From Alphaproteobacteria bacterium (lineage in GTDB: Bacteria > Pseudomonadota > Alphaproteobacteria > Caulobacterales > Maricaulaceae), in contig JANSXV010000001.1 in NCBI GenBank assembly GCA_024742735.1, positions 558,001-622,000 of the forward strand: a DNA stretch of 64,000 nucleotides. The letters run 5' to 3'. Of the stretch, positions 58,641 to 64,000 are shown in pieces. How positions within the stretch are numbered: position 1 is the stretch's first letter; each line of letters begins with the position of its first letter. The notes beneath the pieces are model-generated. The model had not been told where the DNA came from. It saw only the letters and a list, made by a program, of their open reading frames with translations, and made no database searches. The translations under genes and the position numbers were made by a program.

Positions 58641-59392
58641 GCCGCCGACCTGGCCCGGGCTTCGTCCATGAGGGCGCGCATCTTTTTCACCGAGGCGTCC
58701 AGCCCGATGAAGATGGCCTCGCCGATGAGGAAATGGCCGATATTCAGCTCGGCGATCTCTGTGATGGCGGCGACCGGCTTGACGTTCTCAAAGGTCAGAC
58801 CGTGGCCGGCATGGGGCTCCACCCCGCGCTTGCGCGCCTCGACCGCGGCGAGCTTCAGCCGTTCAAGCTCGTCGCGCGCAGCCTCGAAGCCGCCCGCATT
58901 CCATAGCTCGGCATACCGGCCTGTGTGCAGTTCAACGACCGGAGCCCCGATCACCTCGGCCACGGCGATCTGAACGGGATCGGGCTCGATGAACAGGGAA
59001 ACCCGGCACCCCGCCGCATTCAGCTTCCCCACGATGGGCGCGATGTGGCCATGCCCGCCGGCGACGTCCAGCCCGCCCTCGGTCGTGCGCTCCTCGCGCT
59101 TTTCCGGAACGATGCAGGCGGCGTGAGGCCGGAAGGCGGTGGCGATGGCGCACATTTCGTCAGTGGCGGCCATCTCCAGATTGATCGGCAGGGAGGAGGC
59201 CTTGCGGATCGCCTCCAGATCGCCGTCGCGAATGTGGCGCCGGTCTTCGCGCAAATGCACCGTCAGTCCGTCAGCGCCTGCCTTGTGCGCCAGCGCCGCA
59301 GCCCGGGCCGGGTCCGGATGGTCCCCGCCGCGCGCATTCCGGATCGTGGCCACGTGGTCGATATTGACGCCCAGGCGCAAGCGCTCGCTCAT
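58637..59392 (-). CDS. pdxJ: Pyridoxine 5'-phosphate synthase
   Basis: [48 protein letters not shown]. Confidence 0.96.
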   Translation of the reverse strand: MSERLRLGVNIDHVATIRNARGGDHPDPARAAALAHKAGADGLTVHLREDRRHIRDGDLEAIRKASSLPINLEMAATDEMCAIATAFRPHAACIVPEKREERTTEGGLDVAGGHGHIAPIVGKLNAAGCRVSLFIEPDPVQIAVAEVIGAPVVELHTGRYAELWNAGGFEAARDELERLKLAAVEARKRGVEPHAGHGLTFENVKPVAAITEIAELNIGHFLIGEAIFIGLDASVKKMRALMDEARARSAA

Positions 59393-59976
59393 CAGGCGAG
59401 CCCCCGGCTGCCCGGCTTGATGGCGGGGATTTTCTCCAGCTCCGGCGGCAGCTTGTCGGCCGGATAGGCCGGGAAATCCACCGTCGCGAGCGCGCACAGC
59501 GGCGCGCCGACCGAGGCCTTGCCGCCGGACCGGTCCACCAGACAACCCTCAGCGACGACTTTCGCGCCGGACTTCTCGATCGCCGCGATGCATTCACGTG
59601 AAGACAGGCCCGTCGTGACGATGTCCTCGATCACCAGCACCCGGTCGGCAGCGGTGAGTTCGAACCCGCGGCGCAGGGCGAACTCGCCCTTCTCGCGCTC
59701 GACGAACATGAAGGGCAGCTCCATCTGGCGCGCGGTCTCATAGCCGGGAATGATGCCGCCCATGGCCGGCGACACAATCGCGGTGAAGGGCCCCAGACCA
59801 GCGGACTCGATCTTTTCAGCCAGCGCCTTGCACAGGCGTTCAGTGCGCGCCGCGTCGCGGAAGACCAGCGCCTTCTGCAGGAAGACCGGGCTGCGCAGGC
59901 CTGAGGACAGGATGAAATGACCTTCCAGCAGCGCCCCCGCCGCCTTGAACTCTTCCAGCACCTCGTCGACGGTCAT
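59392..59976 (-). CDS. pyrE: Orotate phosphoribosyltransferase
   Basis: [38 protein letters not shown]. Confidence 0.93.
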   Translation of the reverse strand: MTVDEVLEEFKAAGALLEGHFILSSGLRSPVFLQKALVFRDAARTERLCKALAEKIESAGLGPFTAIVSPAMGGIIPGYETARQMELPFMFVEREKGEFALRRGFELTAADRVLVIEDIVTTGLSSRECIAAIEKSGAKVVAEGCLVDRSGGKASVGAPLCALATVDFPAYPADKLPPELEKIPAIKPGSRGLA

Positions 59977-62228
59977 GCGTCCTCCGTTTCGGCCTGATCG
60001 GGGTCTGGAAAGCCGGCGCTGCGCGCGCGCTGCACGCTGATGACCCGATCGCTCGTCTTCAGCGCGGCGACGATATTGGACAGGTGACGCGCATCAAAGA
60101 CCTCCAGGCCGAAACTCATGGAGAAAAAATCTTTGGTCCGGTCCATCGTGCGCACGTAAGTGATGTTCCCGCCGGCTTCACCCACGGCGCCGGCGATTTC
60201 GGCGAGCACCCCAGGCTCGTTGCGCACCGTCGCCTCGATCCGACCGACCGAGACCGCATTGGCCTGGGCTTCCGGCGCCCAGCGAAGGTCGATCCACTGT
60301 TCCAGCGTCTCTTCATCGTCGAGCGCGGCGAGCCGCTCGCAATCGATGACGTGAACCTCAACCCCTGCGCCCGGCCGCATGACGCCCACGATCCGGTCGC
60401 CCGGGATCGGCGAGCAGCACTTGGCGAAATGCAGACTTACACCCGGCGTCAGACCGCGCCCGTGGACGTAAAGGCCGCCCTTGTCGTCCGCGATCAGCTC
60501 GCGATCCTGGGGGCGGCGTCCGCGCACGTCACGATAGCCGGGATAGACCGCCTCCAGCAGCTCCGACGAGCTGACACGCCCCCGGCCTAACGCTTCGTAC
60601 AGTCCCGGGGCATCATCGACCTCCAGACGCTTGAGCGCATCGCCCAGCTTGTCCTCCCGGAACATCTTGCCTTCGCGCAGGAAGGCGTGCTCGGCGATGA
60701 CCTTGCCGATGCGGATGAATTCCTCAATTTCCGAAGACCGGATCAGCTTGCGGATCGCAGCGCGCGCCCGGCCGGTGATCACCAGGTCCTCCCAGCCCGC
60801 CGGCGGCTGACGCACGCCGCCGCGCACGATCTCCACCACGTCGCCGTTATGAAGCGTGGTGCGCAGGGGCCGGTCCCGCCCATTGATCTTGGCGCTGACG
60901 GCCGTGTGGCCCAGCTCCGTGTGCACGGCGTAGGCGAAATCCAGCGGAGTCGCGCCGCCGGGCAGCGCGATCAGCTCGCCCTTGGGCGTGAAGGCGTAGA
61001 CCTCGTTGGCGAACATTTCGAGCTTGGCGTGCTCCAGGAATTCCTCCGGATCGCCGCCCTGCTCCAGAATCTCAACAAACGGGCGCAGGCGTGCGATGGG
61101 ATCGCCGCCCGCTTCACGCGCCGCCTTGGGATCATAGGCGTAGCCCCCCTGCTTGTAGCGCCAGTGCGCCGCGACGCCGGTTTCGGCCACGAGCTCCATG
61201 GCCTCGGTGCGGATCTGAAGCTCGATCCGCGTGTTCTCCGGCCCGATGATCGTGGTGTGCAGGGAGCGATAATTGTTCGGCTTCGGCGTCGAGATGTAGT
61301 CGCGGAAGCGTTCCGGCACGCAGCGCCAAGTCTGGTGCACGACGCCCAGAGCGGCGTAGCAGTCGGCCGGGTCGGCCACCAGCACCCGGAAGGCATAGAT
61401 GTCGGCGATGTCATCAAAGCTGACATGCTTGCGCTGGAGCTTGCGCCAGATCGAATAGGGTTTCTTCTCCCGGCCGAAGACACGGCAATCGATGTGCGCG
61501 TTGCTCAGGGCCGAAGCCAGCGTCGCCGACACGCTGGACACCGCATCGGCCCGCTCGGCGCGCATGTCTTCCAGGCGGCGCACGATCGAGCGGTAGCCCG
61601 CCGGGTTCATGTTCTGGAAGGACAGGTCTTCCAGTTCCACGCACACACGGTTCACACCGATGCGGCGCGCCAGAGGGGCGTAGATCTCCAGCGTCTCCCG
61701 GGCGATGCGTTCCCGCTTCTCCGTCTTGGGAACGTAATGCAGCGTGCGCATGTTGTGCAGGCGGTCGCAGAGCTTCACGAGCAGGACGCGGATGTCCTTG
61801 GTGATGGCCACGACCAGCTTCTGCAGGTTCTCAGCCTGCTTGGTGCGCTTGGAGGTCAGCTGCATCTGACCCAGCTTCGTGACGCCGTCCACCAGCTGGG
61901 CGACGTCCTCACCGAACTGCTCGGTCAGATCTTCAAGCGTGGCCGGCGTGTCCTCGACCGTGTCATGCAGCAGGCCGGTGCAGATGGTCGCCGCATCCAG
62001 ACGCAGCTCGGCCAGCAGCATGGCGACCTGGACCACATGCCCGTAATAGGGTCCGCCCGAATGGCGCGTCTGGCCCTCGTGCATACGCTTGGCGAAGTCG
62101 TAGGCGCGCCGGATCAGATCAGCATCAACGCTGGGATCATAAGCGACCACGCGCGCGACAAGGTCGTCGGCGCTCGGGATCGCGTCGGCGGTCTGGAAGG
62201 GCGCGGACGGGGTCGTGACCGCGCTCAC
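59973..62228 (-). CDS. RelA/SpoT-homolog (p)ppGpp synthetase/hydrolase
   Basis: HD domain [39 protein letters not shown]; synthetase [18 protein letters not shown] and ACT domains. Confidence 0.96.
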   Translation of the reverse strand: MSAVTTPSAPFQTADAIPSADDLVARVVAYDPSVDADLIRRAYDFAKRMHEGQTRHSGGPYYGHVVQVAMLLAELRLDAATICTGLLHDTVEDTPATLEDLTEQFGEDVAQLVDGVTKLGQMQLTSKRTKQAENLQKLVVAITKDIRVLLVKLCDRLHNMRTLHYVPKTEKRERIARETLEIYAPLARRIGVNRVCVELEDLSFQNMNPAGYRSIVRRLEDMRAERADAVSSVSATLASALSNAHIDCRVFGREKKPYSIWRKLQRKHVSFDDIADIYAFRVLVADPADCYAALGVVHQTWRCVPERFRDYISTPKPNNYRSLHTTIIGPENTRIELQIRTEAMELVAETGVAAHWRYKQGGYAYDPKAAREAGGDPIARLRPFVEILEQGGDPEEFLEHAKLEMFANEVYAFTPKGELIALPGGATPLDFAYAVHTELGHTAVSAKINGRDRPLRTTLHNGDVVEIVRGGVRQPPAGWEDLVITGRARAAIRKLIRSSEIEEFIRIGKVIAEHAFLREGKMFREDKLGDALKRLEVDDAPGLYEALGRGRVSSSELLEAVYPGYRDVRGRRPQDRELIADDKGGLYVHGRGLTPGVSLHFAKCCSPIPGDRIVGVMRPGAGVEVHVIDCERLAALDDEETLEQWIDLRWAPEAQANAVSVGRIEATVRNEPGVLAEIAGAVGEAGGNITYVRTMDRTKDFFSMSFGLEVFDARHLSNIVAALKTSDRVISVQRARSAGFPDPDQAETEDA

Positions 62229-62231
62229 GGC

Positions 62232-62603
62232 TTAAAGTCGGCCGTCAGCCGGGCCATCGCGGTCGGATTGAAGCGCCTTCAGCATCGCTGCTTCGTCCAT
62301 TTCAGGCTGCGGCAGCGCGGGAACGTCTTCGGCCTTCTGGCCGCCACGGCCATCGCGCTCGTCCTCATCCTCGCCCGGGATCACGCGCTGCAGGCCGGAC
62401 ACAAGGCTCTCGGTCAGAGCAGGCAGGTCCAGCTTCTCCTCGGCGATCTCGCGCAGGGCCACGACCGGGTTCTTGTCGTTATCGCGGTCGATCGTCAGCG
62501 AGGCGCCGGCGGAAATGTTCCGCGCCCGGTGCGCAGACAGCAGAACCAGCTCGAAGCGGTTGTCGACCTTTTCGATGCAGTCTTCAACGGTGACGCGGGC
62601 CAT
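62232..62603 (-). CDS. rpoZ: RNA polymerase omega subunit
   Basis: [33 protein letters not shown]. Confidence 0.96.
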   Translation of the reverse strand: MARVTVEDCIEKVDNRFELVLLSAHRARNISAGASLTIDRDNDKNPVVALREIAEEKLDLPALTESLVSGLQRVIPGEDEDERDGRGGQKAEDVPALPQPEMDEAAMLKALQSDRDGPADGRL

Positions 62604-62657
62604 GGGCGGTTCGCCTTCTTAGCTGTGGACGGGCAGATCAGAGCTGGTCCTGATACC

Positions 62658-63245
62658 TTAGCGGGCCTGAGGCTTCAAGCCAGCCTGCGCAGCGCGCAGC
62701 ACCCCGCCCGCCGGACGGCAGGCGGCCCGGTCGGTCTGAGGTGCGGCTGCGATCAGCGCCTGTATCGAGGTTCCGCTCGCAGGATGGGTCCAGTATGGCG
62801 CGATCTCACGCAGGGGCAAGAGGACGAAGGCGCGTTCATGGGCGCGTGGATGGGGCAGCGCCGGCCCGCCGGCTTCGCCGGAGCGCACTTCGCCGCGATG
62901 ATCGATCAGATCAAGATCCAGCGTGCGCGGCGCATTGCGTACGCCTCGGACCCGGCCGATGCGGTGTTCGATGTCGTGCAGCAAATTCAACAGGATCACG
63001 CTGTCGAGCGGAGTATCGAGCTCGGCGGCGCCGTTTGTGAAAGGCGGATCAGACGGGTCCGGCCAGGCGGGCGTGCGCCAGGGCCGCGACGTGCGCATGA
63101 CGCTGACGCCTGCAGCCTCCAGCGCAGTCAGCGCTGAATTGAGGTTTTCAAGCGGGCTTGAGCGCCCATATGATTGGTTGGCTCCCAGCGCGATGTAAAT
63201 GCGTCCGTGAGCGTGATTTGAACCCTTTGATACCGCGAAAGGCAT
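62658..63245 (-). CDS. folK: HPPK, 2-amino-4-hydroxy-6-hydroxymethyldihydropteridine pyrophosphokinase
   Basis: IYIALGANQ...ENLNSALTALEAAGVSV; APRTLDLDLIDHRG; LPHPRAHERAFVLLPLREIAP. Confidence 0.94.
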   Translation of the reverse strand: MPFAVSKGSNHAHGRIYIALGANQSYGRSSPLENLNSALTALEAAGVSVMRTSRPWRTPAWPDPSDPPFTNGAAELDTPLDSVILLNLLHDIEHRIGRVRGVRNAPRTLDLDLIDHRGEVRSGEAGGPALPHPRAHERAFVLLPLREIAPYWTHPASGTSIQALIAAAPQTDRAACRPAGGVLRAAQAGLKPQAR

Positions 63246-63251
63246 GGTCCG

Positions 63252-63818
63252 ATGACCTTCTATCCCAACGAGCGCCTAGGCCTCTTCATCGACGGGGCGA
63301 ACCTCTACTCCGCCGCCAAGGCCCTGGACTTCGACATCGATTACCGCCGGCTGCTCGAGGAGTTCCGCAAGCGCGGGCGCCTGATCCGGGCGAACTACTA
63401 CACCGCGCTGATCGAGAGCGAGGAATACAGCCCGATCCGCCCCCTCATCGACTGGCTGGACTATAACGGCTTCAAGATCGTCACCAAGGCCGCCAAGGAG
63501 TATTCAGACGATACAGGGCGCCGGCGCATCAAGGGCGACATGGACGTCGAACTCGCCGTCGATGTCATGGAGGCGGCCCACTATCTCGATCACATCGTGC
63601 TGTTCTCCGGTGACGGCGACTTCCGCAAGGTGGTCGAGGCCGTCCAGCGCAAGGGTTGCCGGGTCTCCGTGGTCTCCACGCTTAAGTCCAGCCCGCCCAT
63701 GGCCGCAGACGACCTGCGCCGCCAGGCCGACGCCTTCATCGAGCTGGCTGAGCTGGGCAAGCTGGTTGGCCGTGAACGCCGTCAGCGCGATTACGACGAC
63801 GAGGACGATGACGCGTAG
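63252..63818 (+). CDS. NYN-domain (LabA-like) protein
   Basis: RLGLFIDGANLYSAAKALDFDIDYRRLLEEF; HIVLFSGDGDFRKVVEAVQRKGCRVSVVS. Confidence 0.9.
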   Translation: MTFYPNERLGLFIDGANLYSAAKALDFDIDYRRLLEEFRKRGRLIRANYYTALIESEEYSPIRPLIDWLDYNGFKIVTKAAKEYSDDTGRRRIKGDMDVELAVDVMEAAHYLDHIVLFSGDGDFRKVVEAVQRKGCRVSVVSTLKSSPPMAADDLRRQADAFIELAELGKLVGRERRQRDYDDEDDDA

Positions 63819-64000
63819 GTCCGCTGCGGCGGTGAAGGACGCCGTGCCCGAGCCGCCGCGCAACTGCCCGCTCTGCCCGCGCCTGGTGCAATATCGAGCC
63901 GAGAACGCCCGGCAGAATCCAGACTGGTTCAACGGCGCCGCGCCAAGCTTCGGCGATGCGAACGCACGCCTGCTCGTGGTCGGGCTGGCGCCGGGACGGA
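63808..64000 (+). CDS. Uracil-DNA glycosylase (UDGb/family 5-like), truncated by window end
   Basis: MTRRSAAAVKDAVPEPPRNCPLCPRLVQYRAENARQNPDWFNGAAPSFGDANARLLVVGLAPGR. Confidence 0.85.
   Translation, partial: MTRRSAAAVKDAVPEPPRNCPLCPRLVQYRAENARQNPDWFNGAAPSFGDANARLLVVGLAPGR

Noticed and set aside
60687-63137. 816-aa + strand ORF
   Set aside because: Antisense shadow of rsh/rpoZ/folK in GC-rich DNA; Arg/Gly/Ala/Asp-skewed composition, no recognisable domain
1-64000. CRISPR array, rRNA genes, insertion sequences
   Set aside because: No regularly spaced direct repeats, rRNA motifs or transposase ORFs seen on reading

Overview
GC-rich chromosomal window from an alphaproteobacterium; the Hyphomonadales/Maricaulales-like affiliation is inferred from gene content. 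The window is mostly core metabolism. (1) 2.3-9.0 kb: a near-complete his operon (TrpR-like regulator, hisG, hisD, an N-terminally extended hisB, hisH, hisA, hisF, hisIE), with a long palindromic intergenic repeat inside the operon and a candidate operator upstream. (2) 10-17 kb: a TonB receptor/MFS/acyl-CoA synthetase cluster with a divergent TetR gene and hydrolases. (3) 20.85-30.83 kb: a ~10 kb integrated element in the 3' end of tRNA-Ser(GCT). It has a 14-bp att direct repeat, paired arm-type repeats at both ends, an AlpA-like regulator, HK97-type head and packaging genes (TerL, HNH, capsid, prohead protease, connector, portal) and a tyrosine integrase. I see no tail or lysis genes, so it resembles a capsid-forming phage satellite (cf-PICI-like) and is the best candidate for an under-described system here. 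(4) 31-37.5 kb: a putative cyanophycin scavenging locus (isoaspartyl peptidase, secreted cyanophycinase, YfcC-type permease, TonB receptor). (5) pyc and a DUF305/beta-propeller fusion. (6) bchJ-bchE with two exact TGT-N12-ACA boxes upstream. (7) 55-64 kb: recO-era-rnc-lepB-acpS-pdxJ-pyrE-rsh-rpoZ-folK. All calls come from reading the sequence and ORF translations; no database search was run.
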